Positions 22,539 to 35,469 of a stretch of 64,000 bases of DNA are shown in pieces. The DNA is from Sambucus nigra (Eukaryota; Streptophyta; Magnoliopsida; Dipsacales; Adoxaceae). The stretch lies in assembly GCA_949130495.1 (NCBI GenBank), contig OX422217.1, forward strand, positions 573,410,606-573,474,605, written 5' to 3'. Both the position numbers and the translations under genes were made by a program. Numbering within the stretch: position 1 is the first letter of the stretch; the number at the start of each line of letters is the position of its first letter. The notes under the pieces were generated by a model. That model searched no databases and was not told the DNA's origin. It was given only the letters and a program-made list of their open reading frames with translations.

Positions 22539-23860
22539 ATGTCTCCGAGACGTGCACCAAAGGATAGGTGTGCCCAAGTCGAGCAGCCAGCAGCTCCAGC
22601 TCAGGAAACGATGAATGCTAATGAGGTAGCCGCTATTGTTGCTCAGGCGGTGAATGTCGCGTTAGCGGTAGTACAGCAGGCTCCACCCCTGATTCAGGAA
22701 GTGGAGCCAGTACCTGCACATCTTCCATCAGCATGGGAGCGGGTTAGGGATGCCTTTCAGAAGGCACATCCCCCTGAGTTCTTGGGTAGTTCAGATATCA
22801 TCATCATCAATCAATGGAAGAAAGATATCCAGAGGCATCTACGTATGTATGAGTGCACAAACATGCGAAAACAGTTGTTGGCTTCATTTAAGCTAGTGGG
22901 GGCCGCTTTGCAGTGGTGGGAGTCCACCACCACCTTGGAGGAGAGGGATACTATTCCGATTCAGTTATTTTAGGAGCGGTTTGACCGCAAGTATTTTCCA
23001 CCCGCCGTGCAAACTGAGATGAGGCGACAGTTACTGAACTTGAAGCAGGAAAATTCTACTGTAGCTAAATATGAGGAGGAGTTCACGAGACTTCTAACTA
23101 TAGTGCCAGATGAGGCACCCACTAAGGGTAAGAAGATAATGTTGTTTGTGGATGGGTTAGCTTAGAGGATCCGTCAGCACCTTATAGGGAATCTGTCTCT
23201 GAGTACCTTCACAGATGTACTCAATGCTGCTTTACTACACTGCCAGGATCACCGCTTCCATCTACAGGGAAGTAAGCGAGCAGGAGAGTCCGCCAGCAAG
23301 GCAGGACAGGGGGTAGTGGTGCTAGTGGAGCACCGACATCTCAGGGGCAGACTCGTCAGCATGAGCAGAGTTCCCATCAGGGGGACCCTGCCAAGAGGTT
23401 CCGATCAGGTGATTCCAGGCAGGGATTTGGGGGATATAGGCATGGTCAGCAGGGCCAGCCTAATCAGCAGGGCCAGCAAGGCTAACACCGCCAGCATCAG
23501 GGCCAACAGCGTTTCCATCAAGGCCAATAGGGCCAGTAGCGGGGCGGTAACAGCTAATAGGGCCGTGGTCAGCAGGGTCAGAGGGGAGGTAATTTCAGAG
23601 GCCGATGTTTTGTGTGCGGCAAGAATGGCCATAAGCGCCAGGATTGTCCAGAGGGTGATAGGACTCCACAGCAGCAGGGTGCCCGTAATGAGCCTCAGAG
23701 GCCACTTTTCCCAGCCGCCCTTCCAGCACCAGCTCAGGTACTAGCCCTACCAGCCATTCCAGCCGCTCAAGTGCAGCAGGGGCAGTTACAGTACGGATGT
23801 GTCTATAACGTCCACCAGGCAGCAGCTCCGCAGGCACCAGCCGCGATTGAGGGTATGTTT
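22539..23860 (+). pseudogene. Element D gag (broken)
   Basis: The ATG at 22539 (MSPRRAPKDRCAQVEQPA) matches the gag start of element E. Conserved gag blocks are WERVRDAFQKAHPPEFLGS (about 22735), WKKDIQRHLRMYE (about 22815) and FKLVGAALQWWEST (about 22890). A TAG at 22971-22973 interrupts it. Gag continues in the same frame to about 23300, where a frameshift occurs. A long Gln/Gly-rich spacer rich in agcagggcc repeats (about 23430-23590) follows, then the CCHC knuckle CFVCGKNGHKRQDC at 23606-23647. A pyrimidine-rich stretch ending in cag directly precedes the ATG. Confidence 0.88.
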
Positions 23861-25620
23861 CCTATCCATGGTACTATGGGTCGGGTTTTGTTTGATACTG
23901 GGGAGACGCACTGTTTTATAGCTACCCATTTTGCGAAGGCCTTAGGGTTATTAGCCACAGCATAGAGCACTGTGACGTGTGTAGACTCACCACTGGGAAA
24001 TGGTTCACTTATTTTCTTTATATGTCGGGGTGTGGGGGTAGAGATTGGTAGCTTGGTATTACTAGCAGACATGTTAGTCTTAGATATGCATGAGCACGAT
24101 GTTATTATCGGTATGGATTGGCTCGCAGCTTATAGAGCCATGATAGATTGTTTTGGTGGGAGTATTGTCTTTGCCATTCCGTGGCAAGAGATATTTGTAG
24201 TGGCGATGCCTCGCCCAGAGGGAGGCTTGACTGCTCATTTGTATTACATAGAGGAGGATACCTCTAAGGAGGTTGTGATTCCCGTAGACTCGATCCTAGT
24301 TGTACGTGAGTATTTGATGTATTTCAGGAGATACCAGGCCTACCCCCTCCCCCCCAGTCGTGAGATAGATTTTGTCATAGATTTATTACCAAATACTAGA
24401 CCTATAGCACGCGCTCCATACCGTATGGCTCCAGCGGAGATATGAGAGTTACGAGATCAGATAGAGCAGCTGTTAGGTCAGGGCTTCATTCGCAGGAGTA
24501 CCTCACCATGGGGCGCTCCAGTTTTGTTTGTGAAAAAGAGAGATGGTTCACTGAGGCTATGTGTGGACTACCGGGAACTGAACAAGGTCACGATACGGAA
24601 TAAATATCCGTTACCTCGGATCGATGATCTGTTCGACCAGCTGAGGGGATCAACTTTTTTTTTGAAGATAGATCTGAGGTCGGGGTACCATCAGCTACAT
24701 ATTAGGGAGCAGGATGTTTCAAAGACTGCTTTCTTGATGAGATATGGTTCCTATGAGTTCAGAGTGATGTCATTTGGCCTCACAAATGCTCCAGCAGTAT
24801 TCATGGACTTGATGAACCGAGTGTTCAGAGAGTTCTTGGATCAGTTTGTCATCGTCTTCATAGATGACATTTTGATATATTCACACTCAGAGGAGGAGCA
24901 TGTCGAACACTTGAGATAGGTTCTTCAGACTCTACGAGAGCATCAGCTGTATGTTAAGTACGAGAAGAGCGGATTCTGGTTACGAGAAGTACAGTTCTTG
25001 GGGCATGTTGTTTCTGAACAGGGGATAGCAGTTGACCCTAGTAAAGTGTCCGTGGTAAGGGAGTGGGGACACCCCACGACACCGATGGAAGTGCGTATTT
25101 TCTTGGGATTAGCCGGATATTACAGGAAATTCATTTGAGGTTTCTCCAAGATAGCGGGTCCATTGACGAACCTGACTCGCAAGGGGGTACCATATGTTTG
25201 GGATGATGCTTGTCAATTGGCTTTTGACGAGATAAAATACAAGCTTACTTTAGAATTGATCCTTGCTTTACCTAAACCGGGCGTGGAATACCTGGTTTAC
25301 ACCGATGCTTCTTTACGGGGACTTGGGGGAGTACTTCAGCAGGAGGAGAAGGCTATAGCTTTTGCCTCCCGCAAGCTTAAGTCGCATGAGAAGAATTACC
25401 CCGCACACGACCTAGAGTTGGCAGCGGTCATTTTTGCATTGAGGATTTGGAGGCACTATTTATTGGGAGAGAAATTTCGCTTGTTCACAGACCACAAGTC
25501 ACTGCAGTACCTGTTCACTCAGCGAGAGCTGAATATGTGTCAGTGCAGGTGGTTAGAATTTGTGAAGGACTATTAGTTCGACATATAATACCATCCGGGG
25601 AAGGCCAACGTAGTTGCTGA
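23861..25620 (+). pseudogene. Element D protease, reverse transcriptase and RNase H
   Basis: The protease active site is LFDTGETHCFIA with Asp at 23894 and the DTG triad kept. Next come MHEHDVIIGMDWL (about 24090) and then [22 protein letters not shown] (about 24551), [18 protein letters not shown] (about 24773), and the catalytic FIDDIL near 24857. RNase H shows [18 protein letters not shown] (about 25290), the Glu helix [15 protein letters not shown] (about 25408) and [11 protein letters not shown] (about 25480). All are in one frame, with stops at 23963, 24443, 24917, about 25137 and 25574. The catalytic residues look intact, so the defects are stops rather than active-site changes. Confidence 0.92.
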
Positions 25621-25624
25621 TGCG

Positions 25625-27216
25625 TTGAACCGTAGACCGGTAGACGATGTAGTGAACGTCTGGAGAGAAAAGTGGAAAGAGTTGGGTCACCAGGACGCAG
25701 TAGCCCGTTCCTTCATATCTGTCATGACAGTGACACCCGATATTATTATGAGGGTGATACAGGCACAGACCGCAGACCTTGCTAGGAGCAAATTGTATGA
25801 CTTTTAGCTGAGGGTGCTGAGTCCTATTCTGTCAGTTCTGATGGGGGTTTGAGGTTTAAAGGGAGATTGGTGGTCCCAGAAGGAGTAGAATTACGTCATG
25901 CAGTGATGACCCAGTCTCACGGGTCCCAATTTACGGTACATCCTGGAGGAGATAAGATGTACCAGGATATGAGGCGGCAATACTGGTGGAGTGGGATGAA
26001 AAAGGATATTGCTGAGTTCGTGTCCAAGTATTCTACCTGACAGCTGGTAAAGGTGGACCATCAGAAACCGTCAGGGTTGCTTCAGTCATTGAAAATACCC
26101 GCGTGGAAGTGGGAGAGTATTTCCATGGATTTCATTACAGGGTTACCTACATCACAGCGGGGCCACGACTCCATCTGGGTGATTGTAGAACGTTTGACCA
26201 AGGTGGATCATTTTCTATCGGTGCGAACAGACTATACCACGGGTCAGTATGCTCAGTTGTTCATTGCTGAGATTGTCAGATTGCATGGGGTGCCCCTGAA
26301 TATTGTGTCAGATAGAGACAAGATTTTTGTGTCGCATTTCTGGGAGAGTTTTCACGAGGCTATGGGTACAGAGTTGAGGTTGAGTTAAGCTTATCACCCA
26401 CAGATAGATGGACAGACAGAGCGTACTAATCAGATGTTGGAGGATATGCTACGCATGTGTGTTCTTGATTTTGGAGGAGGTTGGGAGCCACATCTTCCAC
26501 TGGTAGAGTTCGCTTATAATAACTCTTATCAGTTCACGATTGGCATGGCTTCATTCGAGGCTTTGTATGGCAGTCCTTGTCGTTCCCCAACTTGTTGGCT
26601 AGAGGTGGGGGATAACAAGTTGCTAGGACCAGAGGTGATTCAGGAAACCTCCACGAGGATTGAGATTATCAAGAGTTGCATTCGAGTAGCACAGGACAGG
26701 CAGAAAAGCTACGCTGATGCGAAACGATTCTTTCGAGAGTTTAATGTGGGGGACCAAGTGTTACTACGTGTATCTCCTATGAAGGGAGTGATGAGGTTCA
26801 GGAAGAAAGAGAAATTGGCCCTAAGGTACGTGGGACCATTTCCCATTATCGAGAGGATTGGGCCGGTGGCATACAGATTGGGACTGCCAGAGCATTTACA
26901 TCGCATTCACGATGTATTCCACATCTCGTCGTTAAGACGATACCTTCGGGATGACATGGCTCACACCCATATCGCGATAAATGAGATAGACTTACAGCTT
27001 GACAGCTCTTACGAGAAGAGACCAGTGGCTATCCTAGACCATAGCGAGAGGAGATTGAGGTCAAAGGTAGTCCCACTTGTACAGGTCCAGTGGGAGCATC
27101 ATAATGTGGAGGAATCCACCTGGGAGCGCGAGGCAGATATGCGCGAGAAATACCCAGATTTATTCTTACCAGGTATGCCTTATTTTTTGAATTTCGGGAC
27201 GAAATTCCATTATTAG
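25625..27216 (+). pseudogene. Element D integrase with chromodomain
   Basis: The frame changes between 25805 and 25849. The zinc-binding region is near 25945-26045 (HPGGDKMYQDMRRQYWWSG), with its second Cys pair degraded (SKYST then a stop at 26038). The core follows (SMDFITGLP about 26125; IVSDRDKIFVSHFWESF about 26300; a stop at 26386; [10 protein letters not shown] about 26408). The open stretch 26434-27216 holds the GPF module [19 protein letters not shown]. Its C-terminal chromodomain (residues about 196-244 of this stretch) ends [19 protein letters not shown] and MREKYPDLF. In chromoviruses this domain steers insertion to modified histones. Confidence 0.92.
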
Positions 27217-29235
27217 GGGGGAGTATGTAATACCCCGTATTTTTATGCTTTCTAAATTTGGGGATTTATTAAATTTAATGTGAGTTATTAATTTAATATA
27301 AATCCGGAAATTAAATATTTTTTATTTACTAACGTGACGAGAGTTAGTAATCATTGGAAACTTGTTGAATATTACTAATGAATAAAGTAATATAATATTG
27401 GTACTATTAAATGTCACGAGTGAATAAAATGACAATTTTGGAAATTTGAGTCGGGACGCGCCCGTGTCGCGTCAGGACTAAATATTGATTAATAAAAGTG
27501 AATAAATTATAAGTTGCTCGTATGATCGTTTTGAGTGCGCCAAAGTGTCCGGAAGGGTCGAGATAGTCAGCAAAGTGTACCCGGGGGTTTATTTTGGGTC
27601 TCGGGGCGTTTTTAGGCCTATTTAGCACCCCGGGAGGGCATTTTGGACATTTTGCAGTTTTGGGTAATTAAACCCACGAAATTTATTAGGTTATATCAGC
27701 CATTTGGAATGGTCCCTTAGGGTTAGTAGACTCAAAACCTTAGAATGACCATTAGAGAGGAAGGTAGAAAGCTTTCCAAGCAATCCATGGCCAAAAACTC
27801 ATCCAATTGCACCGCCACCACCACCAACACGTAGATCGCGCGACGGGGAACGCAACCACGCCAAATTCGTCCACAAATCAAAACTCTGAAATTCCCAGGA
27901 AAGTATTTATTTTGCTTAATTTCGTTAATGCATCACTCATGTTAGTCTAGGGATGATTAAGATGATTTTCATTGAAGAAAACCCATGTTTGAGATAGGAA
28001 AATTGCATGTAGTAATGATAGGAATGATAATCTGGAAATCCCCTTCATATGTAGAGGTTTAACCACGGATTTATGATGGATTAGAGGTAGAAATTATGGG
28101 AAAAGACTAATTATTACAAAGTTAAAGAAATTTCTAGGGTTCTTGAGATTGATATAAGTTTTGACCTATTAATCCATGGATATTGATGAAAATTCGCATG
28201 CTTTACGTAGAAGATGTTTAATTTGGGTTTATAATGTTTGTAGTACGAATTTCTGGGAGTTTGGGTGTGAAAAATCTGGATTTGGTTGATGTTGGATGAT
28301 AGAACCCGTAACTGTTAATCTGCAGAATTCGCCATACCTGTTTGATCGATCGATCGAACCAGGAGTGTCGATCGATCGATGCATCGATCGATTGAGCCCC
28401 TGCCATCGATCGATCGACCCCTCCTGGAAGACTCATATTTTTCCCCTTTAAATAGTTGAATTAAATTTAAATGAGTAATAATCCTTAGACATCCTTATTA
28501 AAATATTTTGGGAGAGAAAGCAAACCAGTAGGGCTTATTGATAATATGAAATCTTTAATGTAAGACGAGATTTACATTTTTCGGGGATGTTTACATATAA
28601 GGGACAAAGGAACTATGTATAAAAAGGGGGAGACGAGTAAGGTAGTTACGTTGGAAAAATAAATGATCACCTACTAAAATTACACTGGGGAGTATGGGAA
28701 TTCACGAGTGTCACTTGATAAATTGGGAAAACCCCACAAATTAAATTAAGGAACGAACCATTATACGTGATAACTAAATAACGAGAAATAAGGATAAATA
28801 TCATAATTATGGATTATGAGATGTACCAAAATTTGAAGTGGTAATAGTAGTATATTTATATGTGTGTGTTTATGCATATACTATATACGTGTGAAAACCA
28901 TGCCCGCGCTACTTGCTATCCTTGAGGTTACCGCGCCGGGACAGCCTTATCTCGATGGGACCTTTATGGGGGGATATTGACTCATACCCTAGAAGATAGA
29001 TATGATTTGGTATAGGCTAATCGGATCGATATCCAGACGGCATAAGAGACGTGGGGGCATGTGCTGACATCTTAGAGACCGGGACTCTATGCTTCGCCTC
29101 AATATTGTTGTGTTTGTGTTAATAAAGTTTGAGAGAGATTCCGAACTTGTATTTCCCTTAGTACAAGTGATATGGGGACTGGATAGCAGAGGATGCCCGC
29201 ACCATCATTTTTATGTGGGGTGCTGTTAGAATATA

Positions 29236-29301
<66 letters not shown>

Positions 29302-30283
29302 GAGTATTTAATATATATATTAAACTCTGAAAATTGGTAATTTCCTACTGTGTTTATGGTAAGTAAGATATGAATAATGATCTCAATTGAGGAATACGTG
29401 TTTTGAAAGTATAGTATATTACTGGGAAACTTTATTAACAAATAAAGTTAAAATGAGAGCTTTGGTATTAAATGGAATTTACTTCTTAAACAGCTGAATT
29501 GTACAATTTACATCTTACGAGTAACCTAAGATAAGATGAGTTAAAACGTTGGGAAGGTTAGTGCGATAGGTGTGCACAGTAGAAGAGAGGTGAGAATTTC
29601 TCAAGGGAGTGTCGCACTAATATGTTGTTGCATTGGCCTGTAAACATTTTAAATACTTGCTAAACAAATTTTAAATCATTTTTACAATCGGGGTCTGACC
29701 CGTTCCCATTTTCTTTTCTCTCTTGTATATATATGATAATTACAAGTACCCATCCACAGGGGCGTCTTGCATAGGATCCTTTGGAAGGAACGCGCTGCAG
29801 CTTAGGTGGGAGTTGCAGGCCTCTTTCCTAGACGACCTCATTTCGTGATTCCACTTCTAGCACTATTTATTCAGTTGGGCATGTGTCGCCCTTTCCATTA
29901 TTCAGTTGTTTAGCGGACATTGTGATTCATTTATTTCCAGTATTTTACTCTTTGGGATTTATTACTATCAGGATGTTTTTCCTTTAAGTTTAAATGTTGG
30001 AATTACTTTGATGGATGTTTAATTATTGGATTGTTTGTTCCAGTATAGTTGTTGTGTGATTCTTTAATTATGAATTTCGTAAGATTTTAAATATTGGTTT
30101 ATATAAAATAAAATTTGGAAAGTAATGTCTAAAATGGTTTTGACACTTAGCTTAATTATTTAGGGTTTTTAAATTGGAAAAGTTATTTTTCGACAGTGAT
30201 GGTAAGAATGAACCAACTGTTCACCTTGATTTTAATTTAATAAAGGAGTGATCGCCCGGTATTTAATTAGGCGGGGTGTCACA
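27213..30283 (+). repeat. Element D polypurine tract and 3' LTR
   Basis: The tract ttaggggggagta (27213-27225) abuts the LTR, which starts tgtaataccccg at 27226. It matches 19390-22355 but carries a much longer (TA)n run. A candidate TATA motif tataaaaagg lies near 28618. Confidence 0.92.
29240..29297. repeat. (TA)n microsatellite expanded in the D 3' LTR
   Basis: About 58 bp of TA repeats, against about 14 bp at the same place in the 5' LTR (21385-21398). LTRs are identical at insertion, so the length difference arose afterwards. Confidence 0.9.
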
Positions 30284-31848
30284 CCTATGATATTACTTTG
30301 AACTCTTGGAGACTAGTATGAGGATAATTTTACTTCGTAGCCTATATCATTAATAAAACATGACTTCGTGAATAAGAAATGTACATTTTATATGGCACTC
30401 AATTGTTAAGTATAAATGATTTTGAGAATGTAAAAAGTGAATGTTTTAAATTGAAAAAACTTGTAAGTGATAATTTGCGTATACACACCTCTCTAAATGC
30501 TATCATAGGGGAAGTTATGCGCATGAGGTGAAGTCCCATGGCCAGTGAATGCAGGGTGAATATAGTCCTCAGCCATAGGACCGGGTATTATATATTGTGT
30601 GATTATTGTTCGAAGTGAGATAATTCCGAGTGTGGTTATGACTCACTGTCGAAGGTATATGACCGCTTCCCGACGTCACGCGATGTAGGATGCCCAGGTT
30701 GTCTTGGTGATAGGACCTGGAAGATGATAGCTATTTAGGGGGGCATCCAGTGGGGGTACCCGGAAGGATGGTCTTAGAATCGTTATATGATATGATTATA
30801 ACTATTCTTAGTAAAGTGAAATTTTATGGATGGTAAAGCATTTTGTGAAATAGATTGCCTAAATATGTTTCCTAGAGGAAAAAGGGAACTGTGAAGTTAA
30901 ATGATGTAAAACTGAATTGGTAAAGCATTTTGTGAAATAAATTGCTTTAAATATGTTTCCTAGAGAGAAAAGGGAACTGTGAAGTTAAATGGTGTAAAAC
31001 TGAATTGGTGAAGTATTTTGTGAAATAAATTGCTTTAAATATGTTTCCTAAAGAGAAAAAGGAAGTGTGCATTTAAGTTGTGTAAAACTGAAATGAAATC
31101 TCATTAAGTGAAACTTAGATATGTTCTCATGCGAAAATGGATATTGTTCATTGTTATTGATATTGTGTTAGGTTGTGCTTTTAGGCTGAGAGGTGAGAAA
31201 TCTTATCATTATTTGTGAGAGCAAGTTAAGTTTATGATTGATGATAAAATATTCATAACTGTCATGCATTTTATTAACATGGTGATCATATCAAACCGGG
31301 CCCTGACCCATCTATATCTCTTTGTTTTGCATGAATTCTATAGTCACCCAGGTGCTCCACCGCAAGGACGACCATTTTGACCTCTCCAACCCTGTGTCCT
31401 GGAGCTATAACATTTTGCGAATGTTGTAGGATATTCATTATAGACGTTTCTATCTTTTGTACTCTAGCTATGATTAGTTTGCATATTCGGGTGGGTTGCC
31501 CAAGTTTTGTACCTGTTTAATATACTGTGATATTTAATTTTAATACTCCGTGTAACCTGCTTGTAATGGTCTGTTAACCGACAACTTATTCGTTTATTAC
31601 ATTATGTATGATTGTTATACAGTCACTCGTTTGTTTTTATATCCACCTTATTTTCAAATTGGATTGTCAAAATGATTTTCTTTAAACTTACAAATGTAAA
31701 TTTTGACTATCTGTTTTCTAAAATAATTGGTGGTTATCTCGTATACTTATTTGTACGACAATGATGCTAAGAATGAACCATCTATGATTCCTATAATTAT
31801 TAGAGTATCAGGCTGACCACCTCTTATTTTAATAAGTGGGTTATCACA

Positions 31849-32655
31849 GATGGTATCAGAGCATCCGATTCTAGTGTCCTTTGGAATCTATGTGGACGTA
31901 CTATGCCTTAAGCATTGCTTTTGATTTGATATAGAGCCTTAGGATTAGGATTGTTAATTCCTCTTGTGAGATATCGTTCTCCTGCCATAATGTAAGATGT
32001 TAGTAAATATTTTGGGCGATCATTCGAGATTCGTGTGCTGATTGATGAAGGGCTATCAGGGAAGGCATTTATGAGGGCACCAAGAGACGGGGCTTAGTTA
32101 ATATTATAAATCGAAGTCTGGGATGAGGACAACATTGGAGGTTAATCCCTCTGTGGCATTTTCTTAGATTGCTACAATGACTAGAAGGGTACAGTAGCTA
32201 TAATTTCCCAAGTACCGCTATAAGAAGAGAGTGATACTAAACTTGGATTACGCAGTGAAGTTAAATTGGGAAAATGTTTGAAACGTCCTTCATAAGGATC
32301 ATACATTGAAGTTAATTCATGTGGAGGTAGTGTAACTTCATTCGGTGGAATTATTGGGCTCAGAAGCTTTGGTTTAGAGAGGGGTATAGGAATACCCAGA
32401 TGTGAAAATTTAAGGAAATGTTTTCCACCGATTGGATTAATGTTGAAATAGTAGGAACGGTAGTCCCTATATTTGAAGGAGCAAGATGTTTCGCTCGTAG
32501 AGGAACTTTATGGATGGTTCTAATAGCGAATTCCATTGTTGTATCATAAATGAAGAGAATGCAGCTTTTCAAGTATTCCTTAAAGGATCGGTCAGAGGCC
32601 GACAGTGAATGAAGAGATATATGGTTAAGGAAACCTTGCACCGAAGTAAGGTAGG
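31849..32655 (+). pseudogene. Element C primer site and 5' part of gag
   Basis: TGGTATCAGAGC at 31851-31862 is the Met-type primer site, two bases after the LTR. The remainder is leader and the beginning of gag, too degenerate to assign blocks confidently. It is placed by position between the primer site and the gag tail at 46639, from which insertion of element B separated it (duplication GTAGG at 32651-32655). Confidence 0.65.
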
Positions 32656-33176
32656 TGTTGATACAAAAATTAGTCAGCTGACATGGATCAATTAGATAAA
32701 GACATGTGTCAACTTACGTGGCAAATACATACTTTCACCGAGCTACTCAGGCGTTCCAAGCTACTTAAGGGTCCCGAACTACTCAAGCGTACCGAGCAAC
32801 TCAGGCGGTTCGAGCCACTTAGCGTGCACAGCATCTAACCAAGAAAACCAAAAGGCAACTACGCATTCAATGAACGTCATATTTAATGCGCATTATTATT
32901 GTACAGATGTATATCTCTACTAGAGGACGACACATTACCTTTTCATATGTACAGCCTCAAGGCTATAAATACATTGTAACCCAGTCATGAAAGGGGACTT
33001 TTGGATCCCTTGGTAATCCCATTATCGAGATACAAGGTAAACAATCAGCAATACAACAACAGTGGACGGAGGCCATTTTAATAGTCGAACCACTTTAAAA
33101 ATCCATTGTCTTATTTATTTATTCATTTTTATCTATGATTAATTAATTAGATTGTATCTAGTTTTTTACATCAATA
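32656..33176 (+). repeat. Element B 5' LTR
   Basis: Partner of 46100-46638. Ends tcaata, the usual CA having changed. A clear TATA box ctataaata is at about 32963-32971. Between 32745 and 32830 short diverged repeats of the type ccgagctactcaagcg occur four to five times; the other LTR has one extra copy. Confidence 0.95.
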
Positions 33177-33179
33177 GAT

Positions 33180-33197
33180 TGGCGCCGTCTGTGGGAA
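33180..33197 (+). other. Element B primer binding site
   Basis: TGGCGCCGTCTGTGGGAA starts three bases after the LTR. The primer tRNA was not assigned. Confidence 0.82.
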
Positions 33198-33238
33198 ACG
33201 ACTATACTTAACATTTTTCACCAAAAAACTCATCATTT

Positions 33239-35103
33239 ATGGCCGAGATTCTAGAATGCAATAATCAAAACACTATTGGGGTCCCGCCAAACCCCTCCAC
33301 TCCACCAAATATGTAAGATCTGGCTAGTATAATGGCTAATTTAGCCCAAGGGAAAACGACCATGCAAGAAACCATGCGTCAACTTATATAAACTGTTCGA
33401 GATGGAGTACCTGTCCAGTTAGGACAAAGAAGCATTTAGAGAAATACCCATCAGCCATCTTCAAGAACTAGACGAACGTTATTCCCAGAGGTTTCTCAAT
33501 CTAGGCGTACTGCCTCATATCATACTGAGCGATCTAATGATCCTTCGTATCAACCTGGTCGGACTTCTTCAGTACGAGTTACGAATTCTCAACAGAATGT
33601 CACTCTTACTCCAGAACGTGCTAGCTCTCTGGAAAGGTTGAGTAGAGTCTCTCCTTTTGATCGATTGGGCCCTAGGAGGAATTGAAACCCTCCTAGGATT
33701 GCATCGAGGAACTCTCAACAACCATCCGATCTAAGGGAAGGTTCTGCCAATCACGCCCGACAGCCAGTAATGAAAGGTCCCAAGAGGAAAGCTCAGCGCT
33801 ATCAGTTGCGTGGACAAATAGGTTCGAGGCGGGAAACGATGCATGGAAAGGTTCTATTCAAAGGTTGGAAGACAGGTTAGGGGAAATGGCTAAGGCCAAA
33901 AATCCTCTACAGAGAACTTTTGTCTTTCCCACACCATCAAAATTCAAAGCTCCTATGGTGACACATAAATATGATGGAAAAACTTATCATGTCCTCCATA
34001 TATAGAAATACCAAGCTACTACTGATATCTATGCGGTCCCCGATGAGATGAGATGCAGGGAATTTTCAAGAACTCTCACCGGGTCAACCCAGATGTGGTA
34101 CAACAACCTTCCTCGGGGGAAGATTATGACTTTCCATCAACTGGCAGAGCTTTTAATAGGGAAATTCTTCTTTAGAACGAAGCCAGTTAAAAGAGTAGCA
34201 CACTTACTGAGTGTTAGACAGAAAACAAAATAAAGCACTAGGGATTATATTACTCGTTTCAATAATGAGAAACTTGAGGTGATCGATTACGAGGAGAAGA
34301 CACCAATTATTGCTCTAATGGGTGGTCTATTACCGAACAAGTTGTACTATACTTTGGCCAAGGATCCGCCCAGGACCATGGAAGAATTGATGGCGAAGGA
34401 AGCCAAGATCATGAACGCCGAGGAAGCCATGACTGCAAAGAAGAATACAAACACTAAGGAGACCAAGGTTGAGGGTAGTAAAACTGAAAAGAAGGATCAA
34501 AAGAATAATGGTGGAAGTAAGCAGTCAAAAGGCAAACAAACGTTGGAGAAGATGAGGAAGTATGGAAATTATACTCCCTTTAAGGTAGATATAAATCACA
34601 TTTTGTAGGAGATCAAGAACAGCGAGGAGATAACTTGGCCAGAGAAAATAAAGGAAGATCGTGACAAAAGGGATAAGTCCAAATATTGCGAATTCCACAA
34701 AGACCATGGCCACATGACCAAACGTTGCATAGATCTTCAAAATGAAATCAAAGCACTCATTAGGTGAGGAAAATTGACTAAGTACGTTGATCGCCAAAAT
34801 GGTGGAAAGACCAGCGACAGAGGAAGGAAAAGATCTAAATCTCACCGCCGAGCAAAAGATGACAAGAAGAGAGATCACGAAGATGATCCAAAATATGATC
34901 CTGATCTCCCCAAAAGGCCAACGCAACCCGAGCACGAGATATTTTCAATCCATTTTGGATCATTTCAATGTAATGTCATTACAGGTGGAGATGCAGGAGG
35001 TGGAGATCTTACTGCAGAGAGGAAAGCTTACCTCAATGAGGCCCAAGATTTCTCTTACATACAACGCATATATTTGGCTAAGACGATCGCCCGAGGAAGG
35101 TGA
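33239..35103 (+). pseudogene. Element B gag (broken)
   Basis: The first ATG (33239) opens a short frame that stops near 33314. The conserved core begins around 33920 (PTPSKFKAPMVTHKYDG) and, from 34048, stays in one frame to 35103. It is interrupted by stops at 34231, 34606 and near 34764. Blocks seen: EMRCREFSRTLTGSTQMWY, RDYITRFNNEKLEVIDYEEK, PPRTMEELMAKEAKIMNAEE, and the zinc finger CEFHKDHGHMTKRC at 34687-34728 (same C-H-H-C type as element A). The tail is rich in Lys, Arg and Asp. It would form the particle and bind RNA if intact. Confidence 0.87.
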
Positions 35104-35465
35104 ATAGGGATAAACTGATCATCGGCTTTTCTAAAAATGACTTAGCAGGTGTGCTATATGCTTATGATGACCCCTTGGTGATCAAGACGAGAATGAAGGA
35201 TGTGGTGATTTCATGGGTATTGGTGGATAATGGTAGCTCGACAGATATCATGTTCTACCCATGCTTCGACAGCTTGAATTTGAAGTTAGCCCAGTTGGAG
35301 CCATATCATAGGCCCCTCCTCTGTTTCACAGGTCTAAAGAAGTTTGAGGTAGTGCCATCTACGGTACATTAATATTTGAAGTTCCCAACTAATTTCGGAG
35401 TCGGAGTTATGAAAGGTGACCAGAAAGTAGCTCGAGAATGCTACTATTCATCTGCCGAATAGGAA
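35104..35465 (+). pseudogene. Element B protease (internally deleted)
   Basis: The active-site region reads WVLVDNGSSTDIMFYPCF (about 35220-35265), with the second triad residue changed to N. Compared with element A, the block between LLCFTG and KKFEVVPSTVH is missing (about 45-50 residues at about 35335), including the conserved NLIIG segment. A stop follows VPSTVH at 35370. The domain cannot fold as a normal protease. It is frameshifted relative to gag. Confidence 0.85.
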
Positions 35466-35469
35466 GAAC

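Larger units (their letters stand above)
19390..30283 (+). mobile_element. Element D: Tekay/Del-like chromovirus nested in the C LTR
   Basis: LTRs at about 19390-22355 and 27226-30283, a Met-type primer site, gag, protease, RT-RNase H, integrase with C-terminal chromodomain, and a polypurine tract. The element lies inside the 5' LTR of C. The target duplication is imperfect: cct is present on both sides (19388-19390 and 30284-30286), and the 5' LTR starts with a small rearrangement (gtagtaatatcccg against tgtaataccccg). Hand comparison of about 225 LTR bases gave about 10 differences, fewer than in A or C. This fits a later insertion. Confidence 0.93.
18001..31848 (+). repeat. Element C 5' LTR, interrupted by D
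   Basis: 18001 to about 19389 and 30284-31848 together match 49885-52797. The break falls at ggcct/atgatattac, equivalent to 51248-51255 in the intact copy. The first half contains a phased palindrome array (18899-19098). The second half (30860-31080) contains a motif gaattggtgaagcattttgtgaaataaa repeated about three times at roughly 85-bp steps. Confidence 0.92.

Noticed and set aside
23405..23632. Leu/Ala-rich minus-strand frame
   Set aside because: Complement of the element D gag spacer repeats.
29226..29441. Frame encoding a long Tyr-Ile repeat
   Set aside because: Translation of the (TA)n microsatellite in the D LTR.
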